Positions 6,584 through 14,118 of a DNA stretch of 16,357 nt are shown here, piece by piece. A program made the position numbers and the translations under genes. Position 1 is the stretch's first letter. Each line of letters starts with the position of its first letter. The DNA is from Mediterranea massiliensis (lineage in GTDB: Bacteria; Bacteroidota; Bacteroidia; Bacteroidales; Bacteroidaceae): positions 1 through 16,357 of the forward strand of contig CATXSD010000054.1 of assembly GCA_958402075.1 (NCBI GenBank), written 5' to 3'. The notes under the pieces were generated by a model. The model was not told where the DNA came from, made no database searches, and was given only the letters and a program-made list of their open reading frames with translations.

Positions 6584-8434
6584 ATGAAAACCATCCGTTT
6601 GTTATTCATCCTGCTCATGGGTATCCAGGCAGCTGCGGCCCAACCCTTGCAGCGGGTAGCCCCCGAACAGGTGGGCATGAGCAGCCGCCACCTGACGTAT
6701 GCCGACCGGGCCATCGAACAGGCCATTGCCGAAGACGGCATTCCGGGAGCCGTGCTTGCCGTCGTCCGCCACGGCAAGATGGCCTACCTCAAGGCTTACG
6801 GACACCGGAGCCTGCTGCCCGAAGTGGAACCGATGACCACCAACACCGTGTTCGACATGGCTTCGTGCAGCAAGGCCATGTCTACCGCCATCTCCGTCAT
6901 GATACTGGCCGAACAGGGCAAGCTGCGCATGCTCGACCCCGTCAGCCGCTACATCCCCCACTTCAAGGACTGGCAGAGCGCCGACGGAAAGGAAAAGCAG
7001 ACCATCCGCATACAGGACCTGATGACCCACACCTCGGGACTGCCGTCCTATGCGCCGGTAGCCCAAGTCGCCCGACAGTACGGCCAGCCCAATCCGGACG
7101 GACTGATGGAATACATCGCCACCTGCCCGCGCGACTTCCGCCCGCAGACCGACTTCCAGTACAGCTGCCTCAACTTCATCACCCTGCAGCACATCGTGGA
7201 GACCGTCAGCGGCCAGTCGCTGCGCCAGTTTGCCAAAGAGCACATCTTCGACGTGCTGGGCATGGAGCACACCGACTACCTGCCCTGCCGGCAGGACAAG
7301 GACGGCCACTGGGTGAACACCGACGACGTGCCCCAATGGGCACAGGACGGTGCGAGCCTCATCGCCCCCACCGAACAGCAGCCCGACGGGCAAGTGCTCC
7401 GCGGACAGGTACACGACCCCTTGGCCCGCATCATGAACGGTGGCATCAGCGGCAACGCAGGCGTCTTCTCGTGTGCCGATGACATCGCTCTGCTCTGCGC
7501 CGCCCTGCAGAACGGCGGCGAGTGGAACGGACGGCGCATCCTCAGCCCGCAGGGCGTGCAGGCCATGCGCACCGTGCCCCGTGCCGTGGCGTCGATAGGA
7601 CGCACGCTGGGATGGGACTGCTTCACGGCCTATGCCTCGAACAACGGCGACCTCTTCGGCCCCCATACCTACAGCCACACGGGCTACACCGGCACCAGCA
7701 TCGTCATCGACCCCGATACGGACACCAGCGTCATCCTGCTCATCAACGCCGTCCATCCCAAGGACGAGCACAGCGTGGTGCGCCTGCGCTCGCTGGTAGC
7801 CAATGCCGTGGCCGCCTCCATCCAGCCCACCCCGCGCACCTATACCGACCATTACTACCGGTGCTTCCTCCAGTTCATGGACGAACCGCCCGTCACCCCG
7901 CAGGACATCGTGATGCTGGGCAACAGCCTGACCGAGAACGGAGGCGACTGGGGCCAACGGCTCGGCTGGAAGCACGTGGTGAACCGCGGCATCATCGGCG
8001 ACGAGGTGATGGGCGTGTACGACCGCCTGCACCAGATTCTGCCCGGGCATCCCCAAAAACTGTTCCTGCTGATAGGCATCAACGACGTGTCCCACGGGCT
8101 GACGGCCGACAGCATCGCCGGCCTCATCCGCCTCACCGTGGAGCGCATCCGCCGCGAGTCGCCGCAAACGCACCTCTACCTGCAGAGCCTGCTGCCCATC
8201 AACGAGAGCTTCGGACGCTACCGCCTGCTGACGGGCAAGACCGAAACGGTTCCCCAGATCAATGCCCTCCTCCGGGAGCTGGCCCGCGAGCAGCAGATCG
8301 ACTTCATCGACCTCTTCCCGCTCTTCACCGAGAAAGGGACGAACGTCCTGCGCAAGGAGCTGACTACCGACGGCCTGCACCTCAACGAGGATGGCTACCG
8401 GATATGGGTGAAAGCGCTGAAAAAGTACAGGTAA
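6584..8434 (+). CDS. Exported serine hydrolase (beta-lactamase/AmiE-like) fused to SGNH/GDSL esterase
   Basis: 616 residues with two catalytic domains. Residues 1-19 form a signal peptide ending in AAA before AQ, so it acts in the periplasm or beyond. Residues about 30-410 are a class C beta-lactamase-type domain: SxxK is S94-C-S-K97, the second motif position is Y193-S-C195 instead of the usual YxN, LMTHTSGLP is at 146-154, and HTGYTG at 365-370 replaces KTG. Residues about 440-616 are an SGNH hydrolase: block I GNSLTE at 446-451 (Ser448), block II NRG at 469-471, block III GIND at 498-501, block V DGLHL at 596-600 (Asp596, His599). Bacillus subtilis has a beta-lactamase-like MurNAc-L-alanine amidase (AmiE/YbbE) beside namZ and murQ, so amidase action on muropeptides is a reasonable inference. 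The SGNH half may remove O-acetyl groups. Neither substrate is proven. It is the last gene of the operon, with a terminator 37 bases after the stop. Confidence 0.85.
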   Translation: MKTIRLLFILLMGIQAAAAQPLQRVAPEQVGMSSRHLTYADRAIEQAIAEDGIPGAVLAVVRHGKMAYLKAYGHRSLLPEVEPMTTNTVFDMASCSKAMSTAISVMILAEQGKLRMLDPVSRYIPHFKDWQSADGKEKQTIRIQDLMTHTSGLPSYAPVAQVARQYGQPNPDGLMEYIATCPRDFRPQTDFQYSCLNFITLQHIVETVSGQSLRQFAKEHIFDVLGMEHTDYLPCRQDKDGHWVNTDDVPQWAQDGASLIAPTEQQPDGQVLRGQVHDPLARIMNGGISGNAGVFSCADDIALLCAALQNGGEWNGRRILSPQGVQAMRTVPRAVASIGRTLGWDCFTAYASNNGDLFGPHTYSHTGYTGTSIVIDPDTDTSVILLINAVHPKDEHSVVRLRSLVANAVAASIQPTPRTYTDHYYRCFLQFMDEPPVTPQDIVMLGNSLTENGGDWGQRLGWKHVVNRGIIGDEVMGVYDRLHQILPGHPQKLFLLIGINDVSHGLTADSIAGLIRLTVERIRRESPQTHLYLQSLLPINESFGRYRLLTGKTETVPQINALLRELAREQQIDFIDLFPLFTEKGTNVLRKELTTDGLHLNEDGYRIWVKALKKYR

Positions 8435-8470
8435 GCATTCCAAAAGAAAGTAAAAAAGACGAACACACAG

Positions 8471-8510
8471 CGAAGCGGCACAGACAAACTTGTGCCGCTT
8501 CGTCTTTTAT
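8471..8510 (+). terminator. Intrinsic terminator of the MurNAc salvage operon
   Basis: A perfect 12-bp stem, CGAAGCGGCACA (8471-8482) pairing with TGTGCCGCTTCG (8491-8502), has an 8-base loop and is followed by TCTTTTAT. It begins 37 bases after the stop of the serine hydrolase gene, which is where the operon should end. Confidence 0.9.
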
Positions 8511-8540
8511 AGCCTCCTCTTCACCAAAATCAAGCAACGC

Positions 8541-8553
8541 ACTGATAATCAGT
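8541..8553. repeat. Short perfect palindrome beside array 2
   Basis: ACTGATAATCAGT is a 6-bp inverted repeat around a single central base. It sits just before the first TTCAGGT word of the downstream array. It may be a relic unit of the array (CTGAT against CTGAA) or unrelated. Confidence 0.5.
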
Positions 8554-8561
8554 ATTCATTT

Positions 8562-8690
8562 TTTCAGGTGGCATTCCGGAAAAACCTGAAAGGTTTTCAG
8601 TCCGGACCTGAAAGGTCTTCAGGTAGGGACTGAAAGGCTTTCAGGTCTAACCTGAAGACTATTCAGGTAGCACCTGAAAAACACCTGAAA
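8562..8690. repeat. Short-period intergenic repeat array 2, palindromic units
   Basis: The core ACCTGAA-N4/5-TTCAGGT is itself a palindrome and is repeated in tandem. Unit starts are near 8584, 8606, 8629 and 8650, with truncated half-units at 8672 and 8683; the steps are 22, 23, 21, 22 and 11 bp. A half-unit TTCAGGT lies at 8563-8569, one period before the first full unit. The 3-4 base spacers differ (CCGG, AGGG, CTA, AGC). Each unit can form a small hairpin, and neighbouring half-units can also pair with one another. The array lies wholly between the two convergent terminators, so it should be little transcribed. Confidence 0.9.
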
Positions 8691-8757
8691 ATACAGAGCT
8701 TTCTTTCACGGTTATCTATTTTGACATGGAATCCATAAGAAGGCAGGCACGATGGAG

Positions 8758-8808
8758 CAAAAAGAAAAGGCTTGCCGCAGCATCATCGCCGGCAAGCCTT
8801 TCTTATGT
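8758..8808 (-). terminator. Intrinsic terminator of the glyS-FKBP transcript
   Basis: A perfect 12-bp stem, AAAGGCTTGCCG (8766-8777) with CGGCAAGCCTTT (8790-8801). Read on the minus strand it is followed by a run rich in U (complement of AAAAAGAAAA at 8759-8768). It lies 31 bases beyond the stop of the minus-strand lipoprotein gene. The + side also has a T-rich tail (TTTCTTATG), so it may work in both directions. Confidence 0.85.
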
Positions 8809-8831
8809 TTCTTTAAAGGAAAAGAGTCAGG

Positions 8832-9464
8832 TCATTCCTCGTCGTCTGCCACAATATCATCCAGGATGAGGTCGAATGCCAGTGCGGAATAACCGGGGAT
8901 GCTTCCGCTCCCACTGGTGCCGTAGGCCGACTGATAGGGGATGTACAGCATCCAGCGCTCACCGGTCCGCATCAGCTGCAGCGCGGCAGTCCAGCCTGTA
9001 ATCATTCCGCTGACCGCAAACTCAGCCGGAGCATCGAACTCGGTCGGCTTCTTGTCCTCGGCATTCAGTTCCTGGCGGTCAACGGCCGAATAGCCGGTAA
9101 AGTTGCCGTCGAACTTGTCGCCCGTAATCAGCGTACCATAATAATAGGCCGAAACGGTTTCGGTATACAGCGGGCGGCGTCCCTCGGGATTGGCCGTTAT
9201 CTTCTTGCAATAGACATACTGCTCGCCGGCCGTAGTGCCCGAAGTGGTGGCGATGGCAAACAGGCTCCCCGGCTCCATCCGATCGGCATCCTCCAGGGTG
9301 GCGACAAAGACTTTGCCCGTCTCGCCGGCGATGGAATCGATGTAGGCTTCGTTGCGGGCCTGCCAGTTGTCATACTTGCTGGCTTCCTGCACCTCCTCGC
9401 ACGAAGCAAAGAGGAGGGCAGCCAGGGGAAGTACGAAACAGATTGTCTTGAATAGTCTCTTCAT
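8832..9464 (-). CDS. FKBP-type peptidyl-prolyl cis-trans isomerase lipoprotein
   Basis: 210 residues starting at the ATG at 9464. A start 6 codons earlier (9482) is possible, but this one places the basic residues directly before the hydrophobic signal. The lipobox ends LLFASC with Cys22 as the lipidation site, and acidic residues (EE) follow, a pattern associated in Bacteroidetes with surface-exposed lipoproteins. The FKBP fold occupies about residues 100-205: VSAYYYGTLITGDKFDGNF at 104-122, VSGMITGW at 151-158, and IPYQSAYGTSGSG at 175-187. Binding-pocket residues expected in FKBPs are present (Tyr108, Phe118, Asp119, Trp158, Tyr181). The N-terminal 75 residues after the lipid anchor are not typical FKBP sequence. 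It follows glyS by 45 bases on the same strand and is probably co-transcribed. Its client proteins cannot be read from the sequence. Confidence 0.88.
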   Translation of the reverse strand: MKRLFKTICFVLPLAALLFASCEEVQEASKYDNWQARNEAYIDSIAGETGKVFVATLEDADRMEPGSLFAIATTSGTTAGEQYVYCKKITANPEGRRPLYTETVSAYYYGTLITGDKFDGNFTGYSAVDRQELNAEDKKPTEFDAPAEFAVSGMITGWTAALQLMRTGERWMLYIPYQSAYGTSGSGSIPGYSALAFDLILDDIVADDEE

Positions 9465-9509
9465 TGAAAACTGATTATTCATTATTCATCATTTATCCAT
9501 TCTCCATTG

Positions 9510-11051
9510 TCAGAGCGTCTTCAGCAGCGAAGTGATGCTCACGCGGTCGGCAATCAGACGGTCGAGGTCGGCGATGGCCACACGCTCCTGCTTCATGGTG
9601 TCGCGGTCGCGCAGGGTGACGCATCCGTCTTCCAGTGTCTGGTGGTCAACGGTGACGCAGAACGGCGTGCCGATGGCGTCCTGACGGCGGTAGCGCTTGC
9701 CGATGGAATCCTTCTCGTCGTACTGGCAATTGAAGTGGAACTTCAGCGCGTCGATGATTTCGCGGGCCTTCTCGGGCAGGCCGTCCTTCTTGACGAGCGG
9801 CATCACGGCCAGCTTCACGGGAGCCAGGGCGGCAGGCAGCTTCAGCACCACGCGGGTTTCACCGTTCTCGAGCTTCTCTTCCTGGTAGGAAGCACACATC
9901 ACGCTGAGAAACATGCGGTCCACGCCGATGGAGGTTTCGATGACATACGGTGTATAGCTTTCATTCGTTTCGGGGTCGAAGTACTTGATGTTCTTGCCGG
10001 AGAACTTCTCGTGCTGCGAGAGGTCGAAGTTGGTGCGGCTGTGGATACCTTCCACTTCCTTGAAGCCGAAGGGCATCAGGAACTCGATGTCGGTAGCGGC
10101 GTTGGCATAGTGGGCCAGCTTCTCGTGGTCGTGGAAGCGATAGTGGTCGTCGCCGAAGCCCAGGGCCTTGTGCCATTTCAAGCGGGTTTCCTTCCAGGTC
10201 TTGAACCACTCCAGCTCGGTGCCGGGCTTCACGAAGAACTGCATCTCCATCTGCTCGAACTCACGCATGCGGAAGATGAATTGGCGGGCCACGATTTCGT
10301 TGCGGAAGGCCTTACCGATCTGTGCGATACCGAAGGGGATCTTCATACGGCCCGTCTTCTGCACGTTCAGGTAGTTGACGAAGATACCCTGCGCCGTCTC
10401 GGGGCGGAGGTACACCTTCATGGAACCTTCAGCCGTGGAACCCATCTCGGTGGAGAACATCAGGTTGAACTGGCGCACTTCGGTCCAGTTCTTCGTGCCG
10501 CTGATGGGGCAGACGATTTCCTCGTCGAGGATGATCTGGCGCAGCTCGTTCAGGTCCGGACCGGCATTCATGGCCTTGGTATAGCGTTCGTGCAGGGCGT
10601 CGCGCTTGGCCTGATGCTCCAGCACGCGGGCGTTGGTCGAGCGGAACTCGGCTTCATCGAAGGCGTCGCCATACTTCTTGGCAGCCTTGGCCACTTCCTT
10701 GTTGATTTTCTCGTCGTACTTGGCTATCTGGTCCTCGATGAGCACGTCGGCGCGGTAGCGCTTCTTCGAGTCGCGGTTGTCGATGAGGGGGTCGTTGAAG
10801 GCATCCACGTGTCCGCTGGCCTTCCAGATGGTGGGGTGCATGAAGATGGCCGAATCGATGCCCACGATGTTCTCGTGGAGCAGCACCATGCTCTGCCACC
10901 AGTATTGCTTGATGTTGTTCTTCAGTTCCACGCCGTTCTGACCGTAGTCGTACACAGCTCCCAGTCCGTCATAGATTTCGCTGCTGGGGAATACGAAACC
11001 ATACTCCTTGCAATGCGAAACGATTTTCTTAAAAACGTCTTCTTGTGCCAT
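9510..11051 (-). CDS. glyS: Glycyl-tRNA synthetase (single-chain, eukaryote/archaeal-like type)
   Basis: 513 residues; charges tRNA-Gly with glycine using ATP. The class II motifs are clear: motif 1 region around SAIFMHPTIWKASGHVDAFN at 67-86, YLRPETAQGIFVN at 214-226, motif 2 FRNEI with FRMREFEQMEMQFF at 249-273, and motif 3 YVIETSIGVDR at 369-379. The anticodon-binding domain fills about 400-513 (APVKLAVMPLV at 402-412). This is the alpha2 single-subunit type used by Bacteroidetes, not the GlyQ/GlyS heterotetramer. The start MAQEDVFKK at 11051 is chosen because this is the family's usual N-terminus. An upstream in-frame ATG at 11102 would lie inside the predicted -7 promoter element. The FKBP lipoprotein gene follows. 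Confidence 0.97.
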   Translation of the reverse strand: MAQEDVFKKIVSHCKEYGFVFPSSEIYDGLGAVYDYGQNGVELKNNIKQYWWQSMVLLHENIVGIDSAIFMHPTIWKASGHVDAFNDPLIDNRDSKKRYRADVLIEDQIAKYDEKINKEVAKAAKKYGDAFDEAEFRSTNARVLEHQAKRDALHERYTKAMNAGPDLNELRQIILDEEIVCPISGTKNWTEVRQFNLMFSTEMGSTAEGSMKVYLRPETAQGIFVNYLNVQKTGRMKIPFGIAQIGKAFRNEIVARQFIFRMREFEQMEMQFFVKPGTELEWFKTWKETRLKWHKALGFGDDHYRFHDHEKLAHYANAATDIEFLMPFGFKEVEGIHSRTNFDLSQHEKFSGKNIKYFDPETNESYTPYVIETSIGVDRMFLSVMCASYQEEKLENGETRVVLKLPAALAPVKLAVMPLVKKDGLPEKAREIIDALKFHFNCQYDEKDSIGKRYRRQDAIGTPFCVTVDHQTLEDGCVTLRDRDTMKQERVAIADLDRLIADRVSITSLLKTL

Positions 11052-11101
11052 TTTCTTCAAATATAGATTAATTTTATTTCTGATTTCCACTAAAAACGCC
11101 A

Positions 11102-11109
11102 CAAAGATA
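11102..11109 (-). promoter_or_regulatory. Probable -7 element of the glyS promoter
   Basis: On the minus strand this reads TATCTTTG, a perfect match to the Bacteroidetes TAnnTTTG box, about 50 bases before the glyS start codon. A convincing -33 TTG is not seen at the expected distance. A small palindrome, CCGAT-AC-ATCGG (11119-11130), lies just upstream and could be an operator; that is a guess. Confidence 0.55.
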
Positions 11110-11248
11110 GAGATTTATCCGATACATCGGGTCTCGGGAAATATTAAAAATGCACAAGCCGCCCCGGCTTCGGGCGGAGAACGATTGTCCGCAAGCCGAC
11201 GCAGCCCTGCAAAACCCTCCCGCCGACTCCGGCAAATACACAAAATCG

Positions 11249-11278
11249 GCACGGGGACCGGTATTTCCCGTGCTTTTT
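11249..11278 (+). terminator. Orphan terminator-like hairpin upstream of parC
   Basis: GCACGGG (11249-11255) pairs with CCCGTGC (11267-11273) around an 11-base loop, directly followed by five T. It is oriented for + strand transcripts, yet no + strand gene precedes it and the parC promoter lies downstream. It might end a small RNA or insulate the parC promoter. Confidence 0.5.
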
Positions 11279-11341
11279 CATGTATTTTGATAAAATAGAG
11301 GGCCACCTGCCACCGTCCGACGAAAAAACGGGGCTTTTCAC

Positions 11342-11372
11342 TTGCCTATGCGCCCGTCTTTTGCTATTTTTG
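11342..11372 (+). promoter_or_regulatory. parC promoter (Bacteroidetes sigma-ABfr type)
   Basis: TTG at 11342-11344 is followed after 20 bases by TATTTTTG at 11365-11372, an exact TAnnTTTG box. Transcription would start near 11380, leaving a leader of about 40 bases before the ATG at 11418. Confidence 0.8.
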
Positions 11373-11417
11373 CCTGCAACGAAATTATCGACGACCGCAT
11401 ACGGACCCAAATTCAAT

Positions 11418-14090
11418 ATGAGCGAAGACTTTGACAAGAACCTGGAAGAACAAGACAACCTGCCCCAAGGACGGGAGGAACATTCGGACTACAAACCCGC
11501 CGACACGAAGGACGAGAACGTGAAGCACCAACTGAGCGGCATGTACCAGAACTGGTTTCTGGACTATGCCTCGTACGTGATACTGGAACGCGCCGTGCCC
11601 CACATCATGGACGGACTGAAGCCCGTGCAACGGCGCATCCTGCACTCCATGCGGCGCATGGAGGACGGACGCTACAACAAGGTGGCCAACATCGTGGGCC
11701 ACACCATGCAGTTCCACCCCCACGGCGACGCCTCTATCGGCGACGCGCTGGTGCAGCTGGGGCAGAAAGACCTGCTCATCGACTGCCAGGGTAACTGGGG
11801 AAACATCCTGACGGGCGACAGCGCCGCCGCTCCCCGTTACATCGAAGCCCGCCTCTCAAAGTTTGCCCTCGACGTGGTGTTCAACCCCAAGACCACCGAG
11901 TGGAAGCTGTCCTACGACGGCCGCAACCGCGAGCCGGTCACCCTGCCCGTCAAGTTCCCCCTGCTGCTGGTGCAGGGCGTGGAAGGCATTGCCGTCGGCC
12001 TGTCGTCCAAGATCCTGCCGCACAACTTCAACGAGCTGTGCGACGCTGCCGTCAGCTACCTGCACGGTGAGGACTTCCGCCTCTACCCCGACTTCCAGAC
12101 GGGGGGCAGCATCGACGTGTCGAAGTACAACGACGGCGAGCGTGGCGGTTCGGTGCGCGTCCGCTCGCGCATCGAGAAGGTGGACAACAAGACGCTGGCC
12201 GTCCGCGAGATACCCTACGGCAAGACCGTGGCCAGCGTGTGCGACTCCATCGTGAAGGCCAGCGAGAAGGGCAAAATCAAGATACGCAAGGTGGAAGACC
12301 TGACATCGGGCAACGTCGAGATACTGGTGCACCTGACGCCCGGCACGTCGTCGGACAAGACCATCGACGCCCTCTATGCCTTCACCGACTGCGAGGTAAG
12401 CATCTCGCCCAACTGCTGCGTCATCGACGACCGCAAACCCCACTTCCTCACCGTGAGCGACGTGCTGCGCAAGTCCGTAGACAACACACGCGACCTGCTG
12501 CGCCGCGAACTGGAGATACACCGCGACGAGGTGCGCGAAAGCCTGCACTTCGCCTCGCTCGAAAAGATATTCATCGAAGAACGCATCTACAAGGACAAGG
12601 AGTTCGAACAGGCTCCGACCATGGACGCCGCCTGCGAGCACATCGACCTGCGCCTGACGCCCTACTACCCGCAGTTCATCCGCGAGGTGACGAAGGACGA
12701 CATCCTCCGCCTGATGGAAATCAAGATGGCCCGCATCCTGAAGTTCAACTCCGACAAGGCCGAGGAGCAGATAGCCCGCATGAAGGCCGACATCGAAGAG
12801 ACCGAACGCCACCTGGCCAACCTGGTGGAATACACCGTCGACTGGTTCCGCATGCTCAAGGAGAAGTACGGCAAGAACTTCCCCCGCCGCACGGAGCTGC
12901 GCAACTTCGACACCATCGACTCCACCAAGGTCATCGAAGCCAACGAGAAGCTCTACATCAACCGCGAGGAGGGCTTCATCGGCACCAGCCTGAAGAAGGA
13001 CGAGTTCCTGGCCAACTGTTCGAACCTGGACGACGTCATCCTCTTCTTCCGCGACGGACGCTACCTCATCACGCCCGTGGCCGACAAAAAATTCGTGGGC
13101 AAGAACATCCTCTATGCCAACGTCTTCAAGAAGAACGACAAGCGCACCATCTACAACGTGTGCTACCGCGACGGCAAGAACGGAACGACCTACATCAAGC
13201 GCTTTGCCGTGACGTCCATCATCCGCGACCGCGAATACGACGTCACCCAGGGCACGCCCGACTCCAAGATCACCTACTTCAGCGCCAACCCCAACGGCGA
13301 GGCCGAAATCATCAAGGTGACCCTGAAGCCCAACCCGCGCATCCGCAAAATCATCTTCGAGGAAGACTTCAGCCAGATAGGCATCAAGGGACGCCAGGCC
13401 ATCGGCAACATCCTGACGCGCAACCCGGTGCACAAGATTACGCTGAAGCAGCGCGGCGGCTCCACGCTGGGCGGACGCAAGGTGTGGTTCGACCGCGACG
13501 TGCTGCGCCTCAACTACGACGGACGCGGCGAATACCTGGGCGAATACCAGAGCGGCGAGCTCATCCTCGTGGTGCTGAACAACGGTGACTTCTACACCAC
13601 CAACTTCGACGTGAACAACCACTACGAAGACGGCATCCGCATCATGGAGAAGTTCGACCCGAACAAGGTGTGGACGGCCGTGCTCTACGATGCCGACCAG
13701 CAGAACTACCCCTACATCAAGCGTTTCTGCTTCGAGGCCGGCAACCGCAAGCAGAACTACCTGGGCGACAACCGCAACAGCAAGCTCATCCTGCTGACCG
13801 ATGAATGCTATCCTCGCCTGGAAGTGGTGTTCGGCGAGCACGACAGCTTCCGCGATCCGATGGTCATCGAGGCCGACGAGTTCATCGCCGTCAAGGGCTT
13901 CAAAGCCAAGGGCAAGCGACTGACCACCTACGCCATCGACACCATCAACGAACTGGAGCCGACCCGCCAACCCGAACCGCAGCCCGCCGCCGACGTGCCG
14001 GAAGAGGAGCCCGAGAATCTGGACCCCGACCAGGACAAGAGCGAAGGCGACATCCTGGATGAACTGACGGGGCAGATGAAACTGTTCTGA
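11418..14090 (+). CDS. parC: DNA topoisomerase IV/gyrase subunit A, ParC-like
   Basis: 890 residues; the DNA-cleaving subunit of a type IIA topoisomerase, expected to work with a ParE/GyrB partner encoded elsewhere. Conserved features include LSGMYQNWFLDYASYVILER at 39-58, DGLKPVQRRIL at 65-75, FHPHGDASIGDALVQLGQ at 99-116, and APRYIEARLS at 138-147 with catalytic Tyr141. The C-terminal domain (about 545-850) looks like a beta-pinwheel; QRGGSTLGG near 677 is at most a degenerate relative of the GyrA box, which favours ParC over GyrA. An acidic, proline-rich tail ends in QMKLF, a possible sliding-clamp motif. The start at 11418 is chosen because the promoter at 11342-11372 lies downstream of the only longer alternative (11280), and conserved sequence begins after this point. 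The next gene starts 28 bases after the stop. Confidence 0.9.
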   Translation: MSEDFDKNLEEQDNLPQGREEHSDYKPADTKDENVKHQLSGMYQNWFLDYASYVILERAVPHIMDGLKPVQRRILHSMRRMEDGRYNKVANIVGHTMQFHPHGDASIGDALVQLGQKDLLIDCQGNWGNILTGDSAAAPRYIEARLSKFALDVVFNPKTTEWKLSYDGRNREPVTLPVKFPLLLVQGVEGIAVGLSSKILPHNFNELCDAAVSYLHGEDFRLYPDFQTGGSIDVSKYNDGERGGSVRVRSRIEKVDNKTLAVREIPYGKTVASVCDSIVKASEKGKIKIRKVEDLTSGNVEILVHLTPGTSSDKTIDALYAFTDCEVSISPNCCVIDDRKPHFLTVSDVLRKSVDNTRDLLRRELEIHRDEVRESLHFASLEKIFIEERIYKDKEFEQAPTMDAACEHIDLRLTPYYPQFIREVTKDDILRLMEIKMARILKFNSDKAEEQIARMKADIEETERHLANLVEYTVDWFRMLKEKYGKNFPRRTELRNFDTIDSTKVIEANEKLYINREEGFIGTSLKKDEFLANCSNLDDVILFFRDGRYLITPVADKKFVGKNILYANVFKKNDKRTIYNVCYRDGKNGTTYIKRFAVTSIIRDREYDVTQGTPDSKITYFSANPNGEAEIIKVTLKPNPRIRKIIFEEDFSQIGIKGRQAIGNILTRNPVHKITLKQRGGSTLGGRKVWFDRDVLRLNYDGRGEYLGEYQSGELILVVLNNGDFYTTNFDVNNHYEDGIRIMEKFDPNKVWTAVLYDADQQNYPYIKRFCFEAGNRKQNYLGDNRNSKLILLTDECYPRLEVVFGEHDSFRDPMVIEADEFIAVKGFKAKGKRLTTYAIDTINELEPTRQPEPQPAADVPEEEPENLDPDQDKSEGDILDELTGQMKLF

Positions 14091-14118
14091 CGTGTAAAAT
14101 GATATTTGACTGAACCGC

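Larger units (their letters stand above)
11052..11417. other. Divergent glyS/parC intergenic spacer
   Basis: 366 bases without a supported gene. It contains the glyS promoter on the left and the parC promoter on the right. Between them are a GC-rich hairpin (CCGCCC 11159-11164 with GGGCGG 11172-11177) and a terminator-like hairpin at 11249-11278. CGGGAAATA (11135-11143) is fully complementary to TATTTCCCG (11262-11270), which would close a structured region of about 136 bases. This could hold a small RNA, but no clear promoter for one was found. Confidence 0.6.

Noticed and set aside
6602..8443. 613-codon open frame on the minus strand
   Set aside because: Mirror of the serine hydrolase-SGNH gene. 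The real strand has a signal peptide and intact catalytic motifs; the antisense has none.
8562..8690. CRISPR-like array
   Set aside because: Spacers are only 3-5 bases, units are self-palindromic and variable, and no cas gene is present. The same objections hold for the other two arrays.
9507..11066. 519-codon open frame on the plus strand
   Set aside because: Antisense to glyS, which carries all class II synthetase motifs. The shadow shows only His/Leu/Val/Glu-rich filler.
11052..11102. 17-codon N-terminal extension of glycyl-tRNA synthetase
   Set aside because: The ATG at 11102 falls within the -7 promoter box, and the family normally begins at MAQEDVFKK.
11280..11417. 46-codon N-terminal extension of ParC
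   Set aside because: The best promoter (11342-11372) lies inside it and the extension has no family resemblance, so translation from 11418 is preferred.
14101..14108. GATATTTG as a -7 promoter box before the DUF3316 gene
   Set aside because: It misses the first T, has no TTG about 20 bases upstream, and would leave almost no leader before the start codon.
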